Shown here piece by piece: positions 39,894 to 50,961 of a stretch of DNA of 64,000 bases. Under the pieces are notes generated by a model that saw nothing but the letters and a program-made list of their open reading frames with translations, had not been told where the DNA came from and did not search any database. The position numbers were made by a program, and so were the translations under genes. The first letter of the stretch is position 1. The number at the start of each line of letters is the position of its first letter. The stretch is from Thamnaconus septentrionalis (Eukaryota > Chordata > Actinopteri > Tetraodontiformes > Monacanthidae), in contig CM020509.1 of NCBI GenBank assembly GCA_009823395.1, forward strand, positions 19,099,501 through 19,163,500, read 5' to 3'.

Positions 39894-42800
39894 GTGGGAT
39901 AAACACTCTAGGTTATAAAGCGTTCGTGTGTGGTAAAAGTTTCTATCATGTTATTTTAAAGATGTTGTTAATATTTGACCGGAGGCGGTGCTGAACAACT
40001 ATTGTTATTGCTATGTTTTAAAAGCTATGTATTTTTTAAGTGATTGAATGTTGTGTATGTGAATATCCAGTATCTGTCATAATTACACGATGACACGTGT
40101 CTTTCCTTTATCCTTTAGGACTCCGTTGACCTTTCCAAGTTTCCTGCAGACAAAATCAGGAACTTTTGCATCATTGCTCATATAGACCATGGAAAAAGCA
40201 CTCTGGCTGACAGGCTGCTGGAGATGACAGGTCTGTTTCTTTTGTCTGACGTGGTGTTCATGGTGTACAAAGTAGGCGTACTGTTGTTGAAATCAAAAGT
40301 TAACTGTCAGACATTCAGACAGGTGATGCAGATTTTTTTCTATTTCACAAGTACAGATGATTTTTTTTGTACTTATTTATTCTCAGATCTGTATGCTGGT
40401 TGTTGTTTGTTTTTAAGGCAGTTTCTTTATTTCGCATGTCTTTTACAGCTCTTTTAAACAGAGCAATTAATACCTAGTCAGAAATGCTTCTACGGATTTA
40501 TAAGTATAGCAGTTATCCATCTGTTGTTGTAGTTTGACGTTTTTGAACTGAAATAAACTGTGAATAAGAAGCAGGTGTTTGTTTTGCTCATGTCATCTAA
40601 CAGTGAGCACCTAAACATTGCAGTTTAAACGTCCAATATGTAACATAGAGGGGTATCTCATAGCATATTTCCATTTATTAATAGAAAAAGATAATTGTTA
40701 TATGTTCTTTTCGTTCTGTACAACATGGACGTTTTTATTTTCAAAAAAACGGTTACATCCATGCAGCCAAACATGCTGTGTTATTAATAGATGTGTGTCC
40801 CTGTCAAAATAGGTGCTATAGCAAAGACGGAGAAGAACAAACAAGTATTGGACAAACTTCAGGTGGAGCGAGAGAGGGGCATCACAGTCAAGGCTCAGAC
40901 AGCCTCTCTTTTCTACAGCCATGAGGGGCAGCGCTACCTCCTGAACCTCATTGACACACCAGTGAGCGCTTCATCACCTTAAGGGGACACCTGTTAACGA
41001 GAGATTTCTAATTGTTTCACTCAGCGCACTATTTTCGGGAATGTGGCTCAATTTCAGCCCATCAGTTAATGTCAAACTAAGGCTTAATCTGCCAATGGCT
41101 TCTCCAGTTAAATATTTCTGTTGTCACTCTTTGAATTTAAAGTAAAATTGTTTCTGTGTGCCCATTCAACCGGAACAGTAGCGCATACAAAATGTCTATA
41201 TACGTCTGTGTATTTCATTTAAAGCTTTCCTTCTCCGCAGGGTCATGTTGACTTCAGTTATGAGGTCTCTCGGTCGATCTCTGCATGCCAAGGGGTCCTC
41301 TTAATTGTCGACGCCAATCAGGTACAAAGCCTGTTACGATAACTAAATCGTTATGGCTGCACATGCTGCAGGTGAGCAGTTGTTCACCTTTTGTGTCCAT
41401 CTAAAGGGGGTTCAAGCCCAGACGGTGGCCAATTTCTATTTGGCTTTCGAGGCCCAGCTAGCGATCATCCCTGTCATCAACAAGGTAAATGCAGGCACAT
41501 ATGTTATGGATTAACTGTTATTTAAAAAAAGAAAAAATGATGATAATGTTTTTCCTTCAGTTAATGCATTTTGTTGTGGCCTGTTCATCATAGATTGATT
41601 TAAAAAATGCTGATCCTGAGCGAGCGGAGTCCCAGATTGAGAAGCTCTTTGATATTCCAAGTGAAGAGTGCATCTGGGTAAGTGGGAGTATTTTCAAGGT
41701 GTTTTTTTTAAAAACACACATCTAAGGCATTTCTCTAAATGTATCACTTCGTTTTTAACAGATATCAGCAAAACACGGCACAAACGTTGAAAAGGTTCTG
41801 CAAGCCGTAGTGGATAGAATTCCACCGTAAGAGCTTTTTTTCCCCGTTTTCTTTTTTTTCACATGCACCATGTCTGCCCCAGAGAAGTAAGGATTTTTTT
41901 TTTTCTTTTTTTTCTTTTAACCTTGTTCTCACAGGCCTGAGGCGAGCACTGCTGACCCGTTCAAAGCCCTGGTGTTTGACTCCAATTTCGACCACTACAG
42001 AGGAGTGGTGGCCAACATCGCTGTGTTTGGAGGTCGGGTCAGGAAAGGCGACCGGATCGTGTCGGCGCATCTCAACAAAACCTACGAGGTCAACGAGCTG
42101 GGGCTGCTGCGGCCGGATGAGCAGCCGACGCAAACTCTGTATGTGACATCCTTCCACATCAACTCTCATTTCTACTACTGTAAACCACCAAGGGCTAGGG
42201 TGCTGTTTTTTTTATATTTTTCGCATGAGTTATCAAAAGAAAGGAATATATTTTTACTGCAGTTTCACAATTTCTGACATTTCAAACCAAGTAGTTAAAA
42301 GTACCTCCTGCTAACTAAATAAGCAAAGTCTGTTTTTGACAATGACATAAAGTAGGCAGACAAAGGGAAAAAATAATGTACATGGGAAGAACATTACTCA
42401 TATTGAAAAATTAATACAAGTTGTTTTCCTGTGGCCACTGCCAGTGTACTAGACAAGATACAAGCTTACTACCAAACCTCAGGCCTGTGCTGAGCAAATG
42501 AAACATCAAAAGCTTTAGCCTTCACAGGCACTGAAATGATTGTGGAAAAGGACCCAGTGTGTTTTTTTTTGTTTTTTTTGAACTCTGTATTTAATTGCGA
42601 TGGTTTGTGTCTACTTCCGGTTTGAAGCAGAACATGTTGTCCTACAGTCATTTTGCATGAGTGGGTCAGGCAGCAGCCCTCCACCTGAGGTCAACGGCTC
42701 GCTGAACCAGAAAAGGGAAAGAGGCAAAAGTGGGACGTTTCCCTCAAATTAATTGCATCTCCTCTTCTTAACCCCCAATCTGAGCCACCAGGGGGCTTTA

Positions 42801-45800
42801 TAAGCCATCTTTTGTTTCCTCTACCTATTTTCTGTGAAAGTTGTGCATGCTCTTTACTGATTCCCATTTAAAGGTCCAGTGTCTAAAATTTTAAAGGAAG
42901 CCGGGTATGTAACGAAGCCCGCCTGACAGCGCATTTCATATTTAGGTGGGCTTCCTTAAGTACCAGGCTTCCTTAAAAAAAAGATTATGGCTATGACTAT
43001 GAGCAAGATGCTTGATCTATGTATTTTCTTATATGCATGAGTTTTAAGGGCAGGAAAACCAAATTACTTTTATTATACTGCGAATGTGCACTTTTATTAA
43101 TATATTTATGGGCAGTGTGTTAAGCTTTTACCAATATAAAAATTGTAAATCAAGCCAAATTTTACACACTGGACCTTTAAGTCTGCACTAGAACTTTTAA
43201 AGTGCATCGTGTCACAGCCACTACAGCCGTCTTTGAATATGAGTCCAGCCTGCAGCACTCTCTCTTTCCCTGAATTTCTTGTCTCCTCCACATCTCCCAT
43301 GTTTTGTCACACAGGTTTGCGGGTCAGGTCGGTTACATAATTGCAGGCATGAAGGATGTGAAAGAGGCCCAGATCGGCGACACACTCTACCTCCAGGACC
43401 AGCCAGTGGAGGCCCTGCCTGGATTTAAACCTGCCAAGCCCATGGTGTTTGCTGGTAGGAACCTCCCTCCTCTTCAGTTGCCCGTTCCTCTCACATTAAA
43501 CCGTAATCGAACGGAATCCGAGGCGCCAGCGTAGACGTTGCGTAACTGAGCACTGGCTGTGAACCGCAGCAGAGTCACTGGGCGTGCAGTCAAACATGAA
43601 ATCCCTTCAGCGCACGTTGTTTCACTCGCTCGTACAGTAAGTGCTTTCCAAGTAAATGAATTCTCCCCCTTTCATAAAGTGCACTCGGTCTTTTGTTTTC
43701 TCCGTCCCTCAAGGCATGTATCCCATGGACCAGTCCGAGTACCCGGTGCTGCGCAGCGCCATCGAGAGGCTGACCCTGAATGACTCCAGTGTGACAGTGC
43801 AGAGAGACAGCAGCCTGGCTCTGGGAGCCGGCTGGAGGTGAGGGTGACACTCTGAGCTTGTGAATGGAAATCACTAACATACAACAAAGGGGGAGGGGGT
43901 GGATTGGAGTGTCAGTAAATGTGCTGCACTAATGACAAAAGTTCCAAAATGCATGAGGAGGTTCTGCTTTTTGTTAAAGGCGTGAAAGTATTTGATTTCT
44001 GGAAATATGGGGGATGCATCAACTAGCCATAGTTTTTTGGATGATATTCAGAAGGGCCGCTGCCATTCCAAAAGCAAATCGGAGAGGTTGGCAGTTACTG
44101 ACGGTAAACTGTGCTGTGTTCCAAAGTGATGTAACAAATTATGATTTTGTTCTTTCCTTGGTACAAAGGGGAGCAGATAACTCAAACACTAAGTACAGAG
44201 TTTCGTAAGTAGGGGTTAAAAAAGTTGAAACAAAAGTAAGTAAATAAATAAAAATAGTTACAAAGCTCCCTGACAACCTGTTATTGGCCAGGCAACAAAC
44301 CGCTCTGACTCTCAACTTCATCAAACAGGATAGTGCTGCTTTGTGTGATTGAGATCATTTGGATCGGCACTCTTTGACTCTGACAACTGCGACTCTCCGA
44401 TAGAACTCCTTCCAAACCCTTTTGAGCCAAAAGTGTTTCCTGTCCTCCCTGCAGGCTGGGCTTCCTGGGTCTCCTCCACATGGAGGTGTTTAATCAGAGA
44501 CTGGAGCAGGAGTACAACGCCTCTGTTATAGTGACGGCCCCCACTGTGCCCTACAAGGCTGTGCTCTCCTCAGCCAAACTCATTAAGGTAACAGGCGCTT
44601 CATGCTGCCACACTTTCTGAAGCTAGGGTTAGTGAAAACACAATTAAATCAACTTTAATAACAGTCGCAGGTTAATTTTATTTCCACAACATTGGCAAAA
44701 AAGTGTTTACAAAATGACTAAAAGTTCTTATTTTTTCTGCATATTGTCTCAGTTGCAGGATATTACTTATCCAGAGGCTTGTACTCTTTTATTTAGAGTG
44801 TAAGATGTTCTTGCTGTCATTGCAGGAACATGGCAAAGAGGAGATAACCATCGTGAATCCTGCTCAGTTTCCGGACAAGTCAGTTGTGTCGGAATACTTG
44901 GAGCCAATGGTGCTTGGGACCATTCTATCCCCTGACACTTACACCGGCAAGATCATGTCTCTCTGTCTGGTAAGAAGAGAATTAAATTTACCAGAAAAAG
45001 CAATTTTTTTGTGTTCATATTTTGTAATTTTAATTGCGTTTGTATGAAAAAACGTTTGAGTTTAAGTTAGCAGGATTCGTCACCATATTCCCAGATCCCT
45101 TTTTACTGGTGAAGGTCACACAAAGCCTGACTAGTAAAGGTGAAAGTGACCTCATGCTGCTGTGTCATTGTCAGAATCGCAGAGCCGTCCAGAAGAACAT
45201 GGTGTACATTGACGACCAGCGTGTGATGATGAAGTACCTCTTCCCTTTGAATGAGATCGTTGTGGATTTCTACGACCTCCTGAAGTCAATGTCCTCTGGA
45301 TATGCAAGGTGATGCTCAGCGAGTGGTGTTTCTGTAAATACTTACACTTAATATGCATATTTGTGTCTTTTGCTCACTTCAGTCACTGTTGATGTATGGT
45401 AGAATAATGTAAGTCAAGCATTCAGATCTTTGGAAAAGCTACTGAGCAATTAAACCTTTTCCTTTTGATGTCACAGCCGTCTTTCCACATGCATTTTCTC
45501 ATTTTAAATCTTACTGATGTTACTGACATCGGTGAAACATTCAACTTTTTTTTGGCTACAGCTTCGACTATGAGAATGCAGGCTACCAGGCGGCTGATTT
45601 GATCAAGATGGACATTCTGCTCAACGGGCGACCTGTCGAAGAGCTTGCCACAATTGTGCACAAGTAGAGTACTCATGAACGGTCATTCATTCAGTATTAT
45701 TGTGTATTATGTGTTTATTTAATGACAATGCCTGACACACTGTGTTGAGGTTGAATTACGTCGAGCGGTCTTTTCCTTTTTTAATTAAAGCTATTGCTTA

Positions 45801-46676
45801 ATAAAATGTCTCTTCATGGAGAGCTGAGCCTTCAGTGAAACGTGTCTGCTATAAGGTCAGAGGTCAAACTAAAAGTTGTTAAGAATTCAACAATTATTGT
45901 GTTTCTGATATAAATATTTGCATGGTTTGGCCATCTACTCTGCCTTGTGTGAAATTACAACGGTAGCAGATAGATGTCGCTGTGCCTCTTTTTCTCCGGT
46001 TCAGTTCAACTTCAAGAGATAACACTGCCACCTACTGCACAGAAATATACAGTTGTCCTTTAATCGAACAGACCCCTCCACACAACTACTAATAAACAAT
46101 AAAAATTCATGATTCATGAATTATCCTGTGAGCCTTAAAGTGGTCTATTTCAAATGCTCCATCTGTTATTCCTGATGAGTACCTTCTGTTCTGCAGAGAC
46201 CGTGCGTACAGCTCAGGCAAAGCCATGTGTGAGCGCCTCCAAGACTCCATCCCGAGGCAGATGTTTGAGATCGCTGTGCAGGCTGCCATTGGAAGTAGGG
46301 TCATCGCAAGAGAGACGTAAGTACAACATTGTGAATCAAAGCATGTTTAACGACACTGCATTGTAAACTCTGTAGTTAAACATGTTTTCAGAATGTTTGG
46401 AATAAACATTTACATGTGTGTTTCAGGATCAAGGCATACAGAAAGAATGTTCTCGCTAAATGTGTAAGTTAAGCTGTTTTTCTCTCTGTCAAATGACAAA
46501 TGCAGCCAACACTAAGGACAACAAATGTTTGTGTTTGGCAGTATGGAGGTGACATAACGAGGAAGATGAAGCTGCTGAAGAAACAGACAGAGGGGAAGAA
46601 GAAGATGCGGCTCATTGGACGGGTGGAAGTTCCCAAAGACGCCTTCATTAATGTACTCAAGAGGAAAGAGAGATAG
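39711..46676 (+). CDS. guf1: Translation factor GUF1, mitochondrial (LepA/EF4 family GTPase)
   Basis: Encodes the mitochondrial homologue of bacterial LepA/EF4, a ribosome-associated GTPase that supports accurate organellar translation. Exons: 39711-39893, 40119-40230, 40813-40961, 41241-41321, 41407-41484, 41594-41677, 41762-41826, 41935-42138, 43315-43454, 43714-43837, 44455-44587, 44826-44969, 45175-45308, 45562-45663, 46197-46316, 46427-46463 and 46542-46676. Total 2,025 nt, 674 aa (human 669), with all phases consistent. The N-terminal 60 residues are Arg/Lys-rich with few acids, fitting a matrix-targeting presequence. G motifs are present: HIDHGKST (82-89), [21 protein letters not shown] and SAK. 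The C-terminal half holds the LepA-specific domains ([34 protein letters not shown]). It lies 1.2 kb after gabra2 and 1.1 kb before pigg on the same strand. Confidence 0.97.
40119..40230 (+). CDS. guf1: guf1 exon 2 (P-loop)
   Basis: Encodes [20 protein letters not shown] and [10 protein letters not shown], the G1 motif of translational GTPases. Confidence 0.96.
40813..40961 (+). CDS. guf1: guf1 exon 3 (switch I)
   Basis: Encodes [20 protein letters not shown] through LLNLIDTP, with the G2 region and the first half of G3. The G3 motif is split by the intron after DTP. Confidence 0.96.
41241..41321 (+). CDS. guf1: guf1 exon 4
   Basis: Begins [18 protein letters not shown], completing G3, and ends LLIVDANQ. 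Confidence 0.96.
41407..41484 (+). CDS. guf1: guf1 exon 5
   Basis: Encodes [20 protein letters not shown] and PVINK, the start of the G4 motif NKID. Confidence 0.96.
41594..41677 (+). CDS. guf1: guf1 exon 6
   Basis: Begins [20 protein letters not shown], completing G4; ends SEECIW. Confidence 0.95.
41762..41826 (+). CDS. guf1: guf1 exon 7
   Basis: Encodes [20 protein letters not shown], with the SAK G5 motif at its start. Confidence 0.95.
41935..42138 (+). CDS. guf1: guf1 exon 8 (domain II)
   Basis: Encodes [20 protein letters not shown] through [20 protein letters not shown], the beta-barrel domain. The donor GTATGT is chosen because it joins in frame to FAGQVGY of the next exon. Confidence 0.95.
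42139..43314 (+). other. guf1: guf1 intron 8, carrying a MITE
   Basis: The largest guf1 intron (1,176 bp). Its length is partly explained by the TTAA-flanked element at 42872-43176. No additional exon is seen. Confidence 0.85.
42872..43176. mobile_element. TTAA-flanked MITE in guf1 intron 8
   Basis: A 305-bp element. Its ends AGGTCCAGTGTCTAAAATTT and AAATTTTACACACTGGACCT are near-perfect inverted repeats, each bordered by TTAA (42868-42871 and 43177-43180). TTAA target duplication is typical of piggyBac and Kolobok superfamilies. The ends resemble a short repeat I know as abundant in fish genomes. There is no coding capacity. Confidence 0.82.
43315..43454 (+). CDS. guf1: guf1 exon 9
   Basis: Encodes [20 protein letters not shown] through [10 protein letters not shown], matching the conserved GQVGYxxAGMKD block. 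Confidence 0.96.
43714..43837 (+). CDS. guf1: guf1 exon 10
   Basis: Encodes [20 protein letters not shown] and [19 protein letters not shown]. Confidence 0.96.
43838..44454 (+). other. guf1: guf1 intron 10
   Basis: 617-bp intron without recognisable repeats or other genes. Confidence 0.85.
44455..44587 (+). CDS. guf1: guf1 exon 11
   Basis: Encodes [20 protein letters not shown] and ends SAKLIK, in the EF-G domain V-like region. Confidence 0.96.
44826..44969 (+). CDS. guf1: guf1 exon 12
   Basis: Encodes [20 protein letters not shown] through YLEPMVLGT to GKIMSLCL. Confidence 0.96.
45175..45308 (+). CDS. guf1: guf1 exon 13
   Basis: Encodes [20 protein letters not shown] and [18 protein letters not shown], a highly conserved LepA segment. 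Confidence 0.96.
45562..45663 (+). CDS. guf1: guf1 exon 14
   Basis: Encodes [20 protein letters not shown] and [13 protein letters not shown]. The donor GTAGAG after CACAA keeps the conserved HKD junction; reading on would stop immediately. Confidence 0.94.
45664..46196 (+). other. guf1: guf1 intron 14
   Basis: 533-bp intron. A stretch at about 45930-46070 carries 'tagatgtcgctgtgc' and 'ctgccacctactgcac', phrases reminiscent of short fish repeats, but boundaries are unclear. Confidence 0.7.
46197..46316 (+). CDS. guf1: guf1 exon 15
   Basis: Encodes [20 protein letters not shown] and [19 protein letters not shown]. Confidence 0.96.
46427..46463 (+). CDS. guf1: guf1 exon 16 (37 nt)
   Basis: Small exon encoding [12 protein letters not shown], placed by phase and by the conserved [15 protein letters not shown] sequence of LepA proteins. 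Confidence 0.95.
46542..46676 (+). CDS. guf1: guf1 exon 17 (C-terminus)
   Basis: Encodes [20 protein letters not shown] through [17 protein letters not shown] and TAG. The basic RNA-binding tail of LepA is intact. Confidence 0.97.
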   Translation, partial: YGGDITRKMKLLKKQTEGKKKMRLIGRVEVPKDAFINVLKRKER

Positions 46677-46740
46677 TATAAATGTGTTTTTCGTCTGTGA
46701 TTAAAGTATTACAGTGTGTTATCAGATGCAACCAGGCCTA

Positions 46741-46746
46741 AATAAA
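46741..46746 (+). terminator. guf1: guf1 poly(A) signal AATAAA
   Basis: Canonical hexamer 65 nt after the stop codon, followed by GT-rich sequence. A weaker ATTAAA occurs at about 46701. Confidence 0.8.
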
Positions 46747-46759
46747 GTGAATATTGTTG

Positions 46760-47733
46760 CTGTGATTGTGCTGAATTGAATTTAAATTAATGAGTGTGGA
46801 CACCTAATCCTTCAAAATCCAAAATTCACATATCTAGTTATTACTATTATAATGGTGGGTTTTTTTTTTTATCTTGTTAAAAAAAATAAATCTAAAAGTG
46901 AAGAGGATATATTCTGTTTTGAACATAAATGTGTGTGCGTGCGTCTCCGCTAGATGGCAGCAGGAACAGAACAATGGCAAGGGTGTGACACGACTCTAAT
47001 TTCAGACCCATTAACAGTTGCCTTTAAATGTCAACTTTAAATGACTTCACTCAAAGGTTAAACAGTACAGTTGAAAATGTCTCATTGTCACTGAAATGTA
47101 TGGGGACTTTGCAACACAAGCTACAAGTTTTGAGGTTTAGGATTGATTGACCACATTGTGTGATCGATCTGTGCATTTAAATATGATATTCATCAAACTT
47201 TATTTTTTTCAATTTTTTTTTTTGTTTTCCAGTATTGAACCACACTACAAGTTAATGGCCATTTGACTCTTTGAAGTGGTATAAAATGTTTGTATAAGGA
47301 AAATGGAAAAACAGCTGAAATCCATTTTTTGATATTTTAATGGATTATCATACAGTGCAAAAGGCACATAGGAAACCTCTCTGTATATTATAAGGTCTGT
47401 GTACATTGGTACGCCTCTGATCTTATTTGACCCTGAGTCCCATCCGTAGTTTCACTCTGTAACGCGGAAGTCGATTATGAACGGCTACAGTGCTCACTGA
47501 TACCTGGGTTTTTTTTCGAGGTAGAGCCACGAAATATTGAATGGGCGTATTTTTCTAACACGACGAGGCAAGCGTCGTTCTAAAATGTCGACTGTCAGCG
47601 CGTATGTCTGAAAAGTACAGATCTCAATTCAGTCCATCAGTGGTGTGGGACGTGCATCCTGTCCGCGGTTAGCTAGCAAGTTTACTTTGCTGCTCGACTC
47701 TTTTCCTCTTAAAAGTGTCCGTCAGACGGCAAC
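46760..47733 (+). promoter_or_regulatory. pigg: Intergenic region with likely pigg promoter
   Basis: About 1 kb between guf1 and pigg. CpG frequency rises from about 47440. The stretch GCGGAAGT near 47465 is an ETS/GABP-type site, common in housekeeping promoters. The exact start is not determinable from sequence. The left half is AT-rich with no gene. Confidence 0.5.
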
Positions 47734-47887
47734 ATGAAAGTACGCTCGTCAGTGTTCGCCACGTTCATCCTAATCTGCGAAGTGGTCGGCGTTGCCCTTT
47801 TCCTCCGAGGATTTTTCCCCGTGCCTGTCAAGTCTTCCCTGTCATCCAAGAGCAAGCTGTCGGATCTCCCGGCGGAGCCACTGACAG
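47734..47887 (+). CDS. pigg: pigg exon 1
   Basis: Encodes MKVRSSVFATFILICEVVGV and ALFLRGFFPVPV, a luminal-oriented signal-anchor, then a Ser-rich linker. Donor GTGAAC from 47888. Confidence 0.95.
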
Positions 47888-50800
47888 GTGAACTGAGCTC
47901 GCGCACCGCCTTCCCGCCTCCAGGCAGTACTCTCCTCTTCCCCAGCACCGGAACTTGCCATAAAACAATTTTTTACCTGCGTGCTTCTATATTACAGGTG
48001 GCACTCCCAACTCCACTCGACTCCCCAAGCCTCTATTTAAACGGGTGGTCATCATGATGGTGGATGCCCTGCGAGAGGACTTTGTGTTTGGACCCAGCGG
48101 TCGCATGTACATGCCCTACACCAGGCACCTGGTGGAGAGAGGCTCGTCCAACAGCTACGTGGCAAAAGCGAGACCTCCCACTGTCACCATGCCCAGGATA
48201 AAGGTAAGATCTCACAGTCAGGCCCTCTTTGTCATCCTGCTCATGCAGGTAGTCTGCCAGAAAGAGCTGTTGTTGTGAAAACAAGTTTGCCCATCATTCA
48301 TTTTAAAAATAAGCACCAAAGTAAAGTATGACTTGTGCAGTTTAAAGTACAGTACAGAGATGTTCTTTGGGTTTGGTGATCACTTTGCTTTTTAACTCAA
48401 TAATAATATAGTGAGACCTGTGACCTGCGTTTTGAATGTTTTATTTTAGTGGTCATGGTATATATGCCATACTTGAAATATTCTTCTCCTTTTCCTATAA
48501 TATTAATAATAGTAGATGAACTTAGAACTTAGTCTCTGTACCCCAAAGCACTTTACAAAGCCGCTGATTCACCCACTTATACATTTATACTCACACACCA
48601 ATGGGCAGCCAACGGTACCTTTGTTGCAACCATTTGATCAATAATAAAAGCAAGACTGAGAAGAATAAGAACAAACTCTTGGAAATAAGTTTTAACTGTG
48701 CAGGGTTAGAACTGCCATTAGGGGGTTGTCCATCTTCAAAACACCTTGTCACATATGTCACACTTTCCAGGGGGGAGCACTGAGTCATTTGGGTGTTGCT
48801 GTTATGTCTTATGCTTCCACGGATGACAGCTGGTTGTTATTGTGAGCTGAGAGTCTGCATGTTGTCAGTAGTTGTGGACAATTTGATGGAGGAGAATGAT
48901 TTGTCATTGAAGACTGACACCGTGCTGGTTAAAGTGTCGGACCAGATTTTTTTAATTTTTTTGTCAGTTGCACTAGAAAGTCAGCCAAGCAGGAGCTGCA
49001 CACAACTCAGTGTTCAGCCTCAGTGGTAGGAAGAAAAAAAGTGCTGTGACAAGTTGGACCCTGGAAAGTTCTGCTGCTGGAGTTCCACAATGTGTTGTGG
49101 ATTATTTACATGGTTCTGAAGAAAGAGACCCCTCCTGACTAAGCGTTCACAAGTTCATTTGGGGCCACAAACCATGTTAAACAGCATAGAAACATATATG
49201 GAGGAGAAACACAGATAAGAAAAATGCCTAATTTTAAAATTTGCACTGACAGATACAATCAATAGGGGTGATAAGAGAAACTTTTTCCCAGAGTCCTCAG
49301 GTGCTGCTATATTTAGTTAAGTGTGCTAAGCAGTCACTGTCTAATCTAATTAATTCCTTACCTGTGGAGATAATATAAATATATATATTATTTAAAAAGT
49401 CTCAGAATGAAACGTGTTGTTGCAAATTAAGTTGATTCATTGAGTAGATATTTGAGTCCCATATGGCACACAGCCCGAGCAGAAAGAAAGCGCACGTGCC
49501 TGCCTTTGACTTTCTGCTGCTCGGTTTGATTCTATTATTTGTTGCTTTTGTGGAGACGAGCTTTCCAAATTATCCACTTTATTAATCCTGAAAAGAGAGA
49601 GAAGCTTCCAGCCATCATCAGTGCTCATATCGGTGAGTGGACGGGCTTCTTTCATGAGAACTGCTGCCTTTGCTGCTCAAGTTGGTTCTTCTTCTTCGTT
49701 GGCGCAGGTCAACAGTTAAGTGGGGCAGGGGCGCTGGTGTAAAGATGAGGGAGACAGATGTTCCAATTTAATCCCTGAGATTTAGAGCGCGGTGCTGGGA
49801 TAGTGGGGAGAAATGGCCTTGAAGCAGCTTTGAAGCAGCCTTGGAAAAACAGCCGTTAATCCCCTCAAAGATTTGTTGTTGGTAAGCTGAGGTGAATCGA
49901 TGGCGGCGATATTTGCAATACACACATACAGGGTATATTTTTTGATTGGGAGGCAGAGGGTCGGGTCGTTAACACAGTGCACAGTGTCCATACTGTATAG
50001 GAGGGAGGGGACTGAAAATGTCACCTTCCTAGTCATCCGGAAATATTTAAGTTTGATTTGTTGGCTTGGCAGGAACACACGAGTACATCTATAGGCTCTG
50101 CAGAAAAAGGCCCTTAATCACATTTATGGGGCTGAGCAGTTGCAGTGTGGTTTTTAATTAATCGCCCAATGCCAAAACTCAAGATGATTAGTAATAAAAC
50201 GAGATGTGGATTTATTTTTGAAGCAACATCAATGATTCCACGGGCGCACACTTCCAGTTGCACTCCTGTATTTTTTGGCACACCTGCAGCGGCCTTGTAA
50301 AGTTAAAAAAAACAAAAAAAAAACAACAACATTACTTTAGTGTGACCACAACCACAGCCGACTTTAACGCTTTCACGATCACGTTTTATGTCCCGCCTAT
50401 AGGTGGCAGCAGAAACCAGGGCTGCCTGTTTTCACTGCCCACCGCCACCGCATTGCACCCAGTTAACTGCTGTGACACAGGCAGCTAATTCATCGTCTCT
50501 CTGTGGCACAGCCGTTCATTTACACATTAAACCAAACACTGCTAATAAAGTTCCCGCACACACAGCACCACCCACCCACTCGCTCAACCAGTTCCCCACC
50601 TCTTCTTTATATTTTTAATTGAACATGGAAGACAAGCGGCCCTCTGTAAAACCCCACAGCGTTGTCCCAGTGGGTTTAACAGGTTCCAGTATATTTTGTC
50701 TTTCTAACCTTGAAAGGGAAGAGACGGGAACCTGGTTTTCGTCCCCGCCTTCTTTAAATTCACATGTGGCCGATCGAACGTCGCGCGCTCTCCCGGCGCG

Positions 50801-50903
50801 GCGGTCAGCGAGCATTACAGCGCTGGCAAATTCAGACAATGAATGCAGTGAATCATAACAGTAACAGCAGGAGCATCGAGGGCTCTGAATAGGATGGCCG
50901 GCC

Positions 50904-50961
<58 letters not shown>

